A stretch of DNA of 64,000 bases from Austropuccinia psidii (GCA_023105745.1 JALGQZ010000002.1:48148497-48212496); one strand, 5' to 3'. Counted from the first letter of the stretch, positions 47,111-60,760 are shown. Program-made: numbers and translations. Notes: generated by a model not told the origin, from the sequence alone.

Positions 47111-48834
47111 GAATTTTTGAGACCAATGTCATATTCCCACACATAAATGGGAATTTAAGAATCACAGTTGAATTTGTTGTTATGGAAAATTGCTCTAGTA
47201 CCCATTTTATATTGGGAAATGACTATTTAATCATGTATGGGATAGATTTGCATAACAATAAAGACAGATACTTTACTATTGGAGACAATAAGCGCCAAAA
47301 ATTTGCCTTTTTACCATTTAAAAGACAAATTACAGTAAACAAAGTATCACCAGTCAGCTTAGAGTTAGAGAAATTCAAGTCTGAGCAGTTAAATGAGGCT
47401 GAAATAAGCCTTCATCTGACTGATAATCAAGAGAATGAACTTTCTTCCCTTTTGTATGACCACAGAGGAGCATTTGCTTCAGACAAAGAACCTCTAGGAG
47501 CAATTATTGGTCATGAAGTTGATGTCATTCTTAACATTGAGAGACCTTATACACCACTCTTAAGAAGACCTGCATATCCAGCAAGTCCAAAATCAAGAGA
47601 AGCTCTCGAAATTCATATCAAAGAACTTCTGGACCTTGGTGTAATAAGAAAAGTAGGCCACAATGAAGAAGTAGAAATAACTACACCAGTCATAGTAGCA
47701 TGGCATAATGAAAAATCTAGAATGGTTGGGGACTTTAGAGCTCTGAACACTTACACTGTGCCTGACAGATACCCAATACCAAAAATCCAAATTGCCCTTA
47801 CTCAAATATCTCAAGCAGTGTATATAACCACTATGAATGCCCTTAAAGGATTCCATCAAAATGTGGTGACACCAATAGCAAGAAAATACTTGAGAATTAT
47901 TGTTCATTGTGGAGTGTATGAATACTTAAGGATGCCCTTTGGTATCAAAAATTCACCTTCATACTTCCAAAGAATGATGAATGAAATCTTCCCTGAAGAA
48001 CTCTCAGAGGGATGGTTAATCATTTACATTGATGACATTATTGTCTGTTCCAAAACTTGGGAGGAGCACATGTACAAATTGTCCAGAGTTTTGACAAAAA
48101 TTCAATCAGTAAACATGAAAATCTCCTTGAAGAAATGTCATTTTGGATTTAAAGAACTTAAAGCACTAGGACATGTTGTATCTGGTTTGTCCCTTGGAAT
48201 TGAAAAAAACAAAGTTGCAGCAGTATTGCTAAAACCCATGCCTCAGAATAAAAAGGAAATTCAGTCATTCTTAGGTTTTGCAGGATATTACAGGAAACAC
48301 ATTAAAGATTTTGCATCCATAGCAAGACCACTTTATAAAGTGTGTGACAAAGACACAGTATTTGAAATGACTGTTGACAGAGTCAAAGCTTTTGAGTCTC
48401 TAAGAGAAGCCTTGACCACTGCTCCACTTTTGCTGATGCCAGACTTTAAGTTGCCTTTTAAATTGTATATTGATGCATCAGGGGATGGGCTGGGTGCTGC
48501 ACTTCACCAAGTTCAGATCATAAATGATAAACCTGTAGAAGGACCCATATGTTTCATATCCAGGCAGATCAAACCAACTGAAGCCAGGTATGGAGCAAGT
48601 CAAATGGAATGTCTATGCCTTGTCTGGGCCTTAGAGAAATTGAACTACTTCTTAAAGGGATGTGTGTTTGAGGTGATAATAGATTGTACAGCTGTCAAAT
48701 CACTATTAAATATGAAAACACCCAACAGACATATGCTCAGATGGCAAATAGCCATACAAGAATACAGGGGCAATATGATTATTGTTCATAAAGATGGGAA
48801 TATTCATAAGAATGCAGATGGACTAAGCAGATGA
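47098..48834 (+). pseudogene. Element 2 reverse transcriptase and RNase H
   Basis: A 578-codon frame. RT: GVIRKV then [21 protein letters not shown]; motif A reads [14 protein letters not shown] with Asn (codon 47836-47838) where the catalytic Asp belongs; [17 protein letters not shown]; motif C YIDD intact (48025-48036); [12 protein letters not shown]. RNase [17 protein letters not shown] (Asp at 48472), [20 protein letters not shown] and the ending HKNADGLSR. The segment stops with TGA at 48832-48834 where the family continues with Trp. Even with the stops ignored, the motif A substitution should abolish polymerase activity. Confidence 0.93.
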
Positions 48835-50148
48835 CCATTACCAAATAACATTGATAATCCTGCCTATGTGCCAGAAGAAGCTTCACCACAGATCCCAATA
48901 GAAGGAATAAGTGTTACAGACTTGAACACTACCTTCTTTGAAGAAGTCAGTAACAGTTACACCCAAGATAGGAATTGTAGGATCTTATGCCAATTACTTA
49001 ATAAAGACTGTAAAGACAACTCTCTAATACATGCCTTGGATGAAGTATGGAAAAAATCTTATGATGAAGGAAGATTTCACCTACTGAATGGTATAATTTA
49101 CCACAGAACCAAGCACACATGTGTCATGACAGTTGTAGACAGGTCATTAATCAATCTTGTACAAAAAGAATGCCATGATAGCCCCTTTTCAGGACATCTG
49201 TCTGAAGACAGAACAAGAGAGAAAGTAAAGACCTGCATATGGTGGCCAATGTGGCAAAAAGATGTTTCAGAGTATTGCAAAACCTGTGACAGATGTCAAA
49301 AAGCAAATAAATCCACTGGCAAAAGACTTGGAAATATGATCAAAATCCAAGAACCCAGCAGACCTTGGGAAATTGTCCATATGGATTGGGTAACTGGCCT
49401 ACCACCAGGAGGTGACAGGAGTTACAATGCTTGCCTAGTAATTGTGGACAGATTTAGTAAAACTCCAATTTTTTTGCCATGTCACAAAGATGATACAGCC
49501 ATGGATGCAGCTCTTCTAATATGGAATAGAGTAGTATCATGGACTGGAATATTTACAAATATCATTAGTCACAGAGATCCTAAATTCACCTCAGCACTGT
49601 GGACAAATCTTCACCAGCTATTTGGGACAAAATTATCCTTCTCCACAGCCTACCACCCACAAACTGATGGCCTGGCTGAAAGAATGATTCAAACCTTAGA
49701 ATATATGGTGAGAAGATTTTGTGCATATGGCCTTGAATTTAAAGATATTGATGGTTTCACCCATGATTGGTGTACTCTTCTACCTGCACTGGAACTGGCA
49801 TACAAAACTTACAGTCATGCCAGTACCAATGAGACTCCTGCTATTTTGGAAAAAGGATGGAATCCCAAATTACCCCAAGATTCTTTAAGGAAATATTTGG
49901 TTGAAATACATCCTACAGCTGCCAGCTTCAAAGGAATTCTAGACAGAGCCAGAAAGCATGCAGTAAGGTGCATGGAAGACTCATTTGCATATGCTAAAGA
50001 TAAATGGGACAAATCTCATTCCACTCCAGATTTCAAGGTAGGGGATTTAGTACTAGTATCCACTACAAACTTCAATAACATCAAAGGATGTAAAAAGCTC
50101 AAAGACTCCTTTGCAGCACCTTTTGTCATTAAAGCCCTCCATGGGTAA
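48835..50148 (+). pseudogene. Element 2 integrase
   Basis: Same frame as RT. The zinc-binding H-H-C-C (HDSPFSGH ... CKTCDRC; first His 49174, last Cys 49294) is complete. The catalytic core has Asp in HMDWVTGLP (49384-49386) and Glu in TDGLAERMIQ (49678-49680). The middle position reads His (CAC, 49570-49572) in IISHRDPKF, exactly 35 residues before the Glu, so one of the three metal-binding acids is missing. A GPY/F-like segment follows (VGDLVLVSTTNFNNI...), and the frame is cut by TAA at 50146-50148. Confidence 0.92.
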
Positions 50149-50484
50149 AATGCTTTTGAAGTAGAATTATCTGAAGAACTTAGTAATAAGTATCCTACAT
50201 TTCCAGTGAGCTTGGTGAAGCTATATAAATCTAGTGATGCTGAGAAATTTCCCTTGAGGAATAAAGTTCCCCAAGTTATACCTGCTATTGAGACATCTGG
50301 CACTGAGAAAATTACCAAAGTTCTTAAAGAAAGAAAATTAAGAACCAAGAAAGTGAGGGAATACCTTGTTAGGTACAGTGACACAACTTGGGAGGATGAA
50401 TGGTTAGAGGAAAAAGATATACCAGAAGCTACCAAACTCCTCAGAAGATTCAGACCCACTAGAAATACCAATATTACAAAGTAA
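50149..50484 (+). pseudogene. Element 2 chromodomain-like C-terminus
   Basis: Continues the integrase frame after the TAA. Around 50310-50450 KVLKERKLRTKKVREYLVRY, then WEDEWLEEKDIPEA, has the pattern of a chromodomain (beta-strands with YLVRY, then W..EEDI). The frame ends with TAA at 50482-50484, 11 bases before the polypurine tract. The domain would guide integration in intact copies. Confidence 0.75.
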
Positions 50485-50495
50485 TATTCTTTTTT

Positions 50496-50507
50496 AGGGG
50501 GAGGGAA
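50496..50507 (+). promoter_or_regulatory. Polypurine tract of element 2
   Basis: AGGGGGAGGGAA directly precedes the TGTGAG start of the 3' LTR. Confidence 0.88.
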
Positions 50508-52339
50508 TGTGAGCCTTAAAGGTAATTTCATATACCCAAAAGACCACAAAATACAAAATTAACATATAAAAATAAATAAAATAAATTTATTTATATTATT
50601 TAAATAAAAATCAAAATATAAATATAAAATTAAAAAAATTTAATTACAATTTAAAAAATAAAATTACTTTAAATTTTGAAATTGTAAAATTACATTTATA
50701 CTTGAAAAAATTAAGTAAAAATGAATTTTTAATAAAATTGTAAAAAATTAAATAAATTTGGAAAAAAGTTAAATAAAAGTTATTATAACTTTTTATCCAA
50801 TAAATAAACATGTAAAAAAATTTTCACCATTGGATTCCTCATAAAAAATCAGGTGGGGTCACCTCTGAGTGAAATTCTTGTAACTCAACTCTAAATAAGC
50901 TTAAATTAAGTTTTTGGTATTTTCAATACAAAAGTTGAAAATCCTCAAAACTCTAATTTAATTCACACCACATGTGGTGTTAACCATCAATTTTTGTGTT
51001 AAAATTGAGGTGTTGTGTTTAGTTTAGAAGTTATGAGGAATTGAAGTATTTTCAATTGTATTCAATTGAAATGTCAAAATGTGCACGTGTATTACATAAG
51101 TGAACTTTGATTTACATATGAGGTGTCAAGTATTACTGTATTGTACTGTACAATTCAATTGAATTACATATGTAAATTATAAGTATAATACATGATGAGG
51201 AATTAAAGGAAAAAATAAATTGGAAAGATTAAAATTGGGGGGGAAAAGGAACTCTAGCTCTAAGGGGGATCCAGAGCCCCAAAATCCTTGCTGACAGGTG
51301 TGGGATGTCAAAATTCACGCAAAAGTTTATCACTTTTGGCCTGGAATTGAGTTACAGGGTCTGTGAACTCAATTAATGATGAGGTTTTGATACCAACTGG
51401 GGTAGTTTTAGCTGTTGCCAAGAGGGTAAAACTACCCTTAAGATAAAACAAACTTAGCAAAAACAGTTTTAACTGGTTTCTACGCCTCTTACACACATTC
51501 TGACGTGTTTTGAAGGCTCTAGAATAGGTATTGCTATAGTAATGGCTGATTTAAGGATCTAAAATGGCTAAAAATGGCTAATTTTGCTTAAACCAGCCCT
51601 TTTTTGGTCCAAACCAGGGTTCAATGATGCCATAATTGGCTTTTCTGTTGTCAGACTGTTTTTCACGACTGACAAGAGTAAATTTTACTTTTGGAGTAAG
51701 AAAATTGGTGACTATAAAAGAATGTCTTCTTTGCCCCACTTTTCTCTTCATGTTAGAATCTTTTCCTTTTATTAATTAGTTTAAACACTGTTAAACCAAT
51801 CAATAGAAGATTCCAACCACCATTTTTAAATCATTTTAATCTTTTTAACCACGTGAAAAAATAATAATAATCATTGTTTGTAACTCTTATAATCATTTTT
51901 ACCCCTGAACCACCCCAAAAGTGAATTAAAGCATCTTTCATCACTGTAAACTTTGTCACTTTGTTTCCAAATTCACTCTGGTCACTTTTGGGCGTGTTTT
52001 CTCTTTAATATTCTTTTGAAAGACTTTGTTCTTTAATTAATTGCTTGAAGTTCTTTGCTCAATTAATTCCAATTGAAATTGCTCTTGAAGAAATTTCTTT
52101 TGTAGCCTTAAAATATCTCTTGTAGAGTATTTTTTGGATAAATTTTTATTGTTGGTAAAACAATAAATTTTTATAATATTATTGTTTTATACTAATAAAG
52201 TTATAAACAATTAAATTGGCATGTTTTCTCTTAAAAATAATATTTCTTACTATTTTTAATTGATTTTTACCTTATACAAATTTTGAGGACAGGAAAAGTA
52301 TTTGATTTTTTAATCAAAGTTTCATATCCACACCTTACA
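50508..52339 (+). repeat. Element 2 3' LTR
   Basis: An 1832-bp LTR. Relative to the first LTR it carries about 35 substitutions and a 19-base insertion near 51570 that partly repeats 'aaaatggctaa'. The AATAAA at 43888 of the first copy reads GATAAA here. It ends CTTACA and is followed by CTCAC. Confidence 0.93.
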
Positions 52340-52344
52340 CTCAC
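52340..52344. repeat. Target-site duplication of element 2, right copy
   Basis: CTCAC, identical to 42273-42277. Confidence 0.93.
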
Positions 52345-55269
52345 ATAAACCTGCATTGCTCTACTATGTGGGATATATACCAATATAATTGAATTTCAAG
52401 CTCTCAATGTGTCTCTAAGTAGCTTTGAGCTTTAATTACTCAGGAAATTACCCATAAGGCGCCCCAAGACACATTCTGTACAGTTTCTGAAATGTCTGAA
52501 CAGCCTATAGAGGGAAACGTTTACCCTGTATGGGGTATAAACAACAGCTTGTAGTCCCGAAATCAAGAGCTATATTTTGCTTGTGAGATCCCAAGTGAGC
52601 CTCAGTAGCCAAAATCTTTACTCTTTTGTCATGTGGAAAGGTAAATAACCCCCACTACCTTAGAGTAAGATCAAAATAGGACTTCTCACCAAAATTAATA
52701 ATAACTGTGCTTTCTTATTTTCATTATTACATATTAAAGCTTTCAAAAATCATAGTGCACTCAAATATAACCAAACATAATTCAAATTTTAATCATTGTA
52801 GCTATTATCATGATAGTTCAATTGATGAAAGTTGAAACCTGGAATTTCATAGAATTAATTACCACTGTATTATTTTATTATATACTCTTTATCCTTAATA
52901 TAACTACAAATTTTTTGTAAAAATAATATCCATATCACTTTTATTACTAGATGATAGAGTCATCCTGATGCACTTCCTATAAATTTGTAGAATTCTCCTG
53001 TTTCTGGAGCAATTTTAGCCTCTACATCGTTAATTAATATTCATTTTATTCAACATTTTTCAGAATTATATCCTTTAATACTATCAGGTTTGGATTTATT
53101 CTTTCCATAATCCTAAATATCAAGACGGCTGAAGCAGTCCTCAATTCATTGTGGTAAGGGAGTGCATACCTCTGTAGCTTTTGAAAAGTCCTGTAATATT
53201 CTTCACATAATTTCCATTAATTTTTTCTTTATAAATTTCAGAATAATTATCAGATTACTCTTTTTTCTCTGCACTCTGAATATCATTGATTAATCTTAAC
53301 AAATCTGTTTTTTCTTGATAGTGCAATTATTAGCCAGATGTAATGTATTACCACATTTATGACTGATATTTCTAAAAATATCTCTTGTGTAAGTTTTATT
53401 TTTTTAACTATTTTCAATCCTAGTTCTAGTAATTATTTCTTTTATTTGATTAGAAAAATCTTCTTTTGAGAAAGGCTAAAAACATTTGAATTTAATAGAA
53501 TTCTCAAGGTTACTACCACATTTCATTAAAAATTTTACTTTTACTATTTAATAATACATATATTTTCTTAATTAGTTAGTTATTTCTCTTTATTTTAGAA
53601 ACCAGCTGATTGATGCATCTCTGTAAAAATAAAGATTTAACTTTAAAAGTAATTATACATTTTGAATCTCTATATGCTATTAGCCAGCTTTGGAATGATC
53701 CCTGATTTACATAATGGAAAAGTATTTTTTCATTTCCTTGTCAAATATTACAATACCATTAATTTTCAGTATTGATATACATGGCGGTTATTCTTCCCAC
53801 AATGAATTAATCTTATTTATTTAATTCTCATTGAGAAATTAAAATAAAATACATTTCTCAAGACGTATCTCTTTAAAAGGGTTGGTTTTATATTGGGGAT
53901 ATTCTGAAACCTTATCTGGTGTTATATTTGCTCAAGTCAAAGCTATATATCTTCTAATGATATTTTATTTTTAGAATTAATCTTACTATCAAATTTATTC
54001 ACATTCCCAAGGATATCCTCCTTAAAATTCTCTTTTACTTTATCACTATTAAATAATTGTCTATTAAACAGTGCTGTAATCTTGTATGTATCATTTTACA
54101 GTCTCAATGTAGGATTTTCTAAATCCGAAAGCTTGTTTTTTATATTATTAAACTGAGTTCTATCTGGCTCAGAATTTTTCTCTTATAGAATCAAAAATTA
54201 TCTCTCAATTATATCAAATTATTAACTCAATTCTCATAGCTGAAACTTTGCACCATTGAATAATATTTTTTTCATTAATGTTTAAATGAATAATATTATA
54301 GATTATTTCCTTCAGCCTTTTGTAGATTCTGTTAAATTTAACAGTAACAGTAAGATTAATATGACTAATTTTCTCCATTATGTTCGTGGTTATTTTCTGA
54401 CAATCCTCTTTTGTTCCTTAGCTTTGAGCTTTATAAGAGTTATGAATATGTTTAACACACTTTAAAATTCTGCTTTCTCTATCTTGGAGAATTTTTACCT
54501 TTTTTTTAAATGTCTTTTTCAGTTATACTTTCCTTTCTCCTTGAATTTTTGCTCTTATAGCCTTTCTTTTTTGGTTTCCTTGGGATAAATTGAGGTCGTA
54601 TGAGAGATTTTTGAAATTAATTCTCCTCCTAATTTCTCCAATTATTGCCTTTTTTGTCTGCCTTCAGTACATTCTTTTGGTGCATTTGAAAAAAACTTTT
54701 ATTCTTGAGACATCTCTTGAGCTTTTGGACTTTTTCTTTGTTTGGGTGAAACATGAACTTTCATACTTTATTATAAATCAAGCTGAAACATTCAGGTGTA
54801 GTGATATTCCTCCTACTGAGCTTACTACTTTCTTTTTGGTATTTTATTAGAGATACAAGACGAAATATATAAAGAGAAAGAACAATTTTCCCTATTTTCG
54901 GTATTTTTGAGATATTTTTTCTGATTTCTTAAATTATAAGAAGATATTCCTTGAATGATATTAATATTGACAGTTTTAGAAAAAATATATTCCCTGTATA
55001 ATTCTGATATTAATGGTTTGAAAAAAAATAGTAAATCAAAGAACAAATTTATATTCTTTTGGATTTTAGGAAGCCACATTTGAAGAAACATGAAATTATC
55101 TAGAATTCAAAAATGAAGATATAAGAAAATTCCAAAAATTGGAATATTTCGCTTAAGAAGATCATATTTTACAGACTCATATTTTTGGATCATCCCAAAG
55201 ATTTATTAGAAAAATTTTCAAGGCTCAAAAACCACAGCAAGGTCTCAAATTTGATATTTTTATACAAAA
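52345..55269. other. Flank of element 2, AT-rich, no gene
   Basis: The first 350 bases are less AT-rich than the rest and may be part of an older repeat into which element 2 inserted, but no motif is recognisable. Beyond that the DNA is AT-rich with frames under 90 codons (54590-54850 and 54825-55091 are the longest, without domains). Confidence 0.45.
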
Positions 55270-56640
55270 CTCTTGAAGATATTTGTATTGATAAATAGTC
55301 TCATTAGTTTCATTTTGAATAGATATAATAAAAAACTATCATAACCAGAAAAATTTAGTAATTTATTCCTTAATTTCTTATTTTACTTTATATAAAACAC
55401 TATCAATATATTATTGATTAGTAATTTTCTACTAGATTAAATTTCACAAGGCATATTTTGAAATGAATTCTTTTCAAAATGATATACAACTATTTTGATT
55501 TGGAATTACCTTTAAAAAGAATAGTTATACATAATTCTTAAGAAAAACTATGATAAGGGAAAAACTTTAGTAATTGTAACATAGCACTCACCAATACTAC
55601 AAAATATCTCTGCGTAAATTTTTCATAAGTCTAGGGTGGATGAATTTGTGTTTTAAGAAGTAAGTAGCTTTCAATACATAATATATTAAAAACATTCCAG
55701 TGAAATAATCATCTTAAATAGTAAAATTATTTTCTTTAATGTCTTTTAATAGCTTCACAAAGCTAAAAATCCTTTAGAAGGGGATTCCAAAAAACCTTGT
55801 ATCAAATCAATCTGCACACTTAGATTTCTGATTGAGCCAGATCATTAAAAATTATCACTGTTCCCGAATTATGTTATTTTACATAGATACCAACCCATTC
55901 ATAGACATGAAAGAATTATTTTACCACTTTCAATCCTTACTTTCTGTAGAATTAAGTTTTTTCCCATCAAATTTTATTTATTTCATTAGTAATTTTATTA
56001 CAGGTTTTATTTTATGTGAATTTTTAATTTATTTCCTTTCAAATAGAATCTCCAAATACGGACTATAAGTAGAACTTCCAGCTTATTTTTTTGATACAAA
56101 AATGTTTTTCAAGTTTGAGGGATTATTTTCTCTTTCTGAATTTGTGTAAAATTACTTAGCTCTATTTATTACGAAGTGTATTGTTAATTAATTTTGAAGC
56201 TTACAACATTTTCTATGTGTTTGAAGGTTGTAGGAAAAATAACAGCCTGTTTCCAAGGTGTATTAAGTCCAAAAAAAGATTCTTAACTGATAAATTTTGG
56301 TATTAATATCATAAATAATTATTAATTTACATGCTTAAAGGAGTCTTAGGTGCTCATTACCTCTTTGGTAAATCCAGATAGTAGCTCATTTCTATTTTAA
56401 AATTATTCAATAGGAATTTTCCTTAGTAACAAATCTTCAAAAGGGTCTTGATAAATTTATTGAGCTATAAATCACACTTTATCACTAATTAAAGGCTGGC
56501 TTCACCTCGGAGGCCATACAATCTGGGGTACCGTAGCTCTCTGCACTTGTCTTTCCATCTTTATCACTTTTTCTCAAAATAATTTATCATAGCCTTATGG
56601 GTATGATTTATTATCGTTGAAGAAAAATCTTACAGCTACT
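55270..56640 (+). repeat. Degenerate dispersed repeat, copy C (first part)
   Basis: Same family and orientation as copies A and B. Anchors: 'cactcaccaatact' near 55588, 'accaacccattcatag' near 55889, 'ttatgtgaatttttaa' near 56011, 'aatctccaaatacggact' near 56046 and 'cggaggccatacaatctggg' near 56506. After about 56640 the similarity stops and resumes at about 60490. Confidence 0.5.
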
Positions 56641-59600
56641 TAAGGCATATATTCAAATATTCACAAGTGATCATTAGCTGGGTAATATTGTGTTTCCTGT
56701 TTCTAACCTCTATTTTTATTTTTTTTATTTTTCTTATTTTCTTTAATTCATCGCATTTCAACTCACTTGCTTCTTTTAAAAAAATGATTCTTTTCATTTG
56801 AACTTTTTTTTCGTACTCCTAGGTATTTTTTATGAAAACTTTTGTTTTTTCTGCTTTCTTTTTACTTCCTCTTCATAATTTGATTTTGTTCGTTTTATTG
56901 TACTATCAAAAAACACTTCCAATATTGATATATTAAAAGGATATGTTTTTCTTATTAAATAAGTATCATTTCTTGCATCATTGAAGATTGAATCTCATAC
57001 TACTTTCATATTTTTTATTCTTCAGGTGCTATATATTATTCATTGTTAAAAAAATAAAAACCTAATTCAAACATAATCAAAGGAATAATTCTGATTTTTA
57101 AATGGAAATTTTTGGAAGAAAAATTTTATATTATTCTCTAAAATTATTTCTAAAATAGCTAAGAAAAAGTAAAACCATTCAGAAAATATGCAAAAATCAC
57201 AAATTGTTGGAATTAGGAACTCGGTAATGTTCATTTTTCCTATTTCCAAAAGGACTAACATTGCAAAGAAGTTAAGACTTGATTCCTTTCACCTTTCTAG
57301 TCACCTCTATAGATAATTGACTAATTTTTCATTCTTAGAAAATGCTATAAAGTCAATGGTACTCAATAATTTAGAAGGTCTTCTTTAAGTGGAGTGTAAA
57401 AATAATCAAATTTGCATATGACACCCAATGAAACTTCCCCACATTAAAGAAAATGATGTGAAGGACTTTTTTTCCAAACTAATATTTATTGTTTCTTTCA
57501 AATTTCTTTTGCATAATTTTGATCTTCTTTCTTTTTATTTTACATTGGTATAAAAAACGGAAACTGTAGCACTAAGGGGAAGAGTCATAGTGAGTTTGAA
57601 TAAAAGTAACATCTTATGGCATATTTATAGAAAAATATTGGTCATATTATAATAAATAGTTTCTTTTACACTAAATGCGAGGTACTATAGTGTTTATTTT
57701 ATCCTCTTAATCTTTAACTCATAGAAGATGAGAAGAGAAATGGAATTTTATTCAATCATAGTGAAGAAAAGATCAACATATTCATAGTTTTAGATAAATT
57801 ATAAGAGATGGTATAGGTCACTTTTAGGTGCGAATATAAGTTGTTCATTGATTTTTGTTCAGTCATAAATTTTATTTACTAATTGAAGGTAGAATTATAT
57901 AAAGTTATTAAAGGGCAATATTAATAATTGGTGGATGGTAGATATTTATTTACTTATTTTTTAAGATTTTAATTGATTTTAATAAATATTTGTTTATTTT
58001 TATGAGTAATCCATTTAGTTGATCGCCATGAAAACCAATTAATGATTCCTAGAAATTTCAGATATTGATTAAATTGGTTTCTTCTTTCAAGTCATGTCAC
58101 AAAATATAAAGAAATAAAATTGAAATGGAGTGACCTTATTGGTAAAAAATTAGACCCCAAGTAACATCACAAAATGTTACAATAAAAACAGTAAAACCGT
58201 TTAGGAGCTATAAGTCCCCTTTTTCAACACTTTCTTTGAATGGATAAAATAATATAAATAGGGTCTCTATCCCCCATTAAATTCCTCCTTTCTAATGTCT
58301 AAAAGTGCTTCCCAAAGAAATACTCACTCTCTTACTATTTTATATGAAACTTTAGGTCCAAAAAGAATCTCAAATTATGTTAAAAGGAGTAAAATTAGTG
58401 GCTTTAATCATCTTTTTATAAATATTTTACTATTAGTCTTTCCATAATCAAAGTTCAGTTAAAAGTACTTTACCTTAATCCATGAAATAATTCTGTTTTT
58501 GATTGATATTTCTAGTGACCTTTGGATAATTGGTGGTTAACAGCTTTCTACGTTATATTGTAAATTCATTTCAAAATTACTTATCAGTCTGAACTTATTT
58601 CGGATGAATCTCAAAAACCTTCTTGAGAAATATTTGCGTTATTCTTAATCCATGATTAATTATATTTTGATACTTAAATTTACTATCTATCAGTTATTAT
58701 GATCTATTGTTGAGGAGAACTTGTATTCCATTTATAAGCCATTATTATATACTCTATTTTACAAATTCTTACCTTAAAAAAATATTTGTTAAAGCTTGTA
58801 TATCCCAAATATATTTTAATCTTTGGAAACTATTTAAAAATCTTAAGATCATAGTAAGAACTAGCTTTAGGTTACTTAGAAATTGTTATAGAATTACTTA
58901 AGTGGTTTTATTAGTTTGTTTCTGTTTGAATTCTATCACATATTTTCAATTTTCTTTAATAACTATTGTTTCAGTTAACCCATATTTCTGAATTTTTATA
59001 ATATCCAATTTTTCAGTTTTTTAATTATCACTTTTCCAGGAAAAGAAAAGACCTGATGGAATATGTTGAAGATAATTTCATGATATAGTAAGTGTTAAAA
59101 AGGATTAATTTATTTTGGAGCTCAATTTGAGATATTTAATCACTATTAGGAAGGGAATTCTAGATTATTGTGGCATGAAAGAGGAGTATAAATACACATT
59201 TTACAGAAATTCAAAGAAGTTTCTTTTAGCTTCCCCTTCCAAACAATTCCTGACCTATCCTACAATATTTCTACTAGAGATATCAGAAAATAAAAACAAA
59301 ATCTTGGTAAAATGTCATCGATAGTCTCAAAAAACGATTTAACTACTTTCAATCAGCTTTGAAAGAAAAATCAGAAATTCAAACAGATTTAACCATTGGA
59401 AAATGAAACATTGGACACAGATTTTCGGGAATGACAAGTTCTCCTCTGAGCTGTGGGAAAGCTTGTATAAATTATGTGTTTGGAGGACTCCTAACAAAAA
59501 TTGAAAATTCTCTCAACAATATATAATCCACTAAGTCATGGTCAAGGGTTGATTGAATTTTTGAAAAAAGGGTATTCTTTTATTCCTTCAAGGAAATAAA

Positions 59601-60489
59601 CCAGATTCCTCTTTTTACAAACAAGCCATCAGCCTCATTTACTACCTTTCTTTAATCACATGGAAGATGTGCCATATAGCTCATATCTCCATTGTATTGC
59701 TCTGATGGAAGATGGCTTCCCAGTTATAGCTGAAATAATATCAAATAATCATTTGTATTGAAATCATATTTAAAAGATACCCTGGCCAGAAAAATTTCCT
59801 TATCCAAAGCCAATTGAAACTATCCAGAAATACATGAATACCTGTTTTATCAATCATCAAAATACACAAGCTATAGATTAATTCAAAGGATAAATCCTTT
59901 CTTCCTGGAATTAACTTTCCCCAAACTTCTTTCAAAACTCATCTTTGACATGCAAAATTACATGGAGCAAGGTTTAAGCTATAATTTGGCTCCTATGAAA
60001 TGATGGGAAAACCAATATTTTCTATTTTTTCTCTCCCCCTTCACTGAATTTAGCATTCATTTTTTTCTCTCAATGCTTTAAAAATTTTTTTTGAAAGAGA
60101 TTTATTTTTTTCTCAGCCGGTATTAATATTTCAATAAGAATTCAAAAAATATTCTCTAAATCTCATTGGATCAAAAAAAATTAAATTCAAAAAAAGGTAA
60201 TTTTGTTTAGGAAGTTATGACTTTTTTTATGCTAATTTTTTCAAAAAAAAAGAGGGTTTTGTAAATTTTTGTACTATTTTATTAAAAAAATTGTCTCTTT
60301 ATATCCTTGAGGACACTTTATGTTCCAATAAATTGATTTTGAATTCTAGGAGAATTTATTATACTAATACCAATTCTTATGTAATATGAGTTTCTTCACA
60401 ATACTGTTATTTTCACATAAAAATGTTAAAAAAGGATGACAAATAATTTATGTGATATTTATGATAAGGGGATAAATTATTTTTAAATT
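56641..60489. other. AT-rich segment interrupting repeat copy C
   Basis: About 3.85 kb present in copy C but not in copies A and B, where the flanking anchors are only a few hundred bases apart. I found no terminal repeats or coding frame (longest 69 codons), so whether it is an old insertion or a deletion shared by the others cannot be said. Confidence 0.35.
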
Positions 60490-60760
60490 TAACACCTCAT
60501 ATTTATTTTCAGGTTATGAGCTTTATGGAGCTGTTATAAGTTAAATTGTGAGTAGATTCTAACTTTTTTCTTAAATACATGGACTTACTTACTCTTACTA
60601 AGTTAGTCCATATATTTATCTTTGGGAAATAATCAATTTTGAATATCAAAATTACTTATAGTTTCTTCATAATTTGCATATTATCTTGAGAAAATTTCTG
60701 GCCTATCTGGGTATTCAAAACATACCTCAAGGCTCTTATAATTTTTATTCTCTAAACTTC
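60490..60760 (+). repeat. Degenerate dispersed repeat, copy C (second part)
   Basis: 'gagctttatggagctgttataag' (anchor near 60518) and 'ggcctatctgggtattcaaa' followed by 'acatacctcaaggctc' (60700-60735) match 5413-5640 of copy A in order and spacing. Confidence 0.5.

Larger units (their letters stand above)
42278..52339 (+). mobile_element. Full-length Ty3/gypsy LTR retrotransposon, element 2
   Basis: A 10.1 kb element on the plus strand with LTRs at 42278-44090 and 50508-52339, 5-bp duplications CTCAC, a primer-binding site after the first LTR and a polypurine tract before the second. Internal order: leader exon, Gag (capsid and zinc knuckle), protease, RT, RNase H, integrase, chromodomain-like end. 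gag-pol is a single frame from 44561 to 50484, broken by stops at 44654, 45461, 45698, 46814, 48832 and 50146 and by one frameshift near 47070. I count about 35 substitutions between the LTRs plus a 19-base insertion in the second, so they are roughly 98 percent alike and the insertion is fairly young. A second frame overlaps gag (44575-45218). Family recognised from memory as one of A. psidii. Confidence 0.95.

Noticed and set aside
50016..50549. 177-codon minus-strand frame
   Set aside because: Antisense of the integrase end and chromodomain of element 2, running into the LTR.
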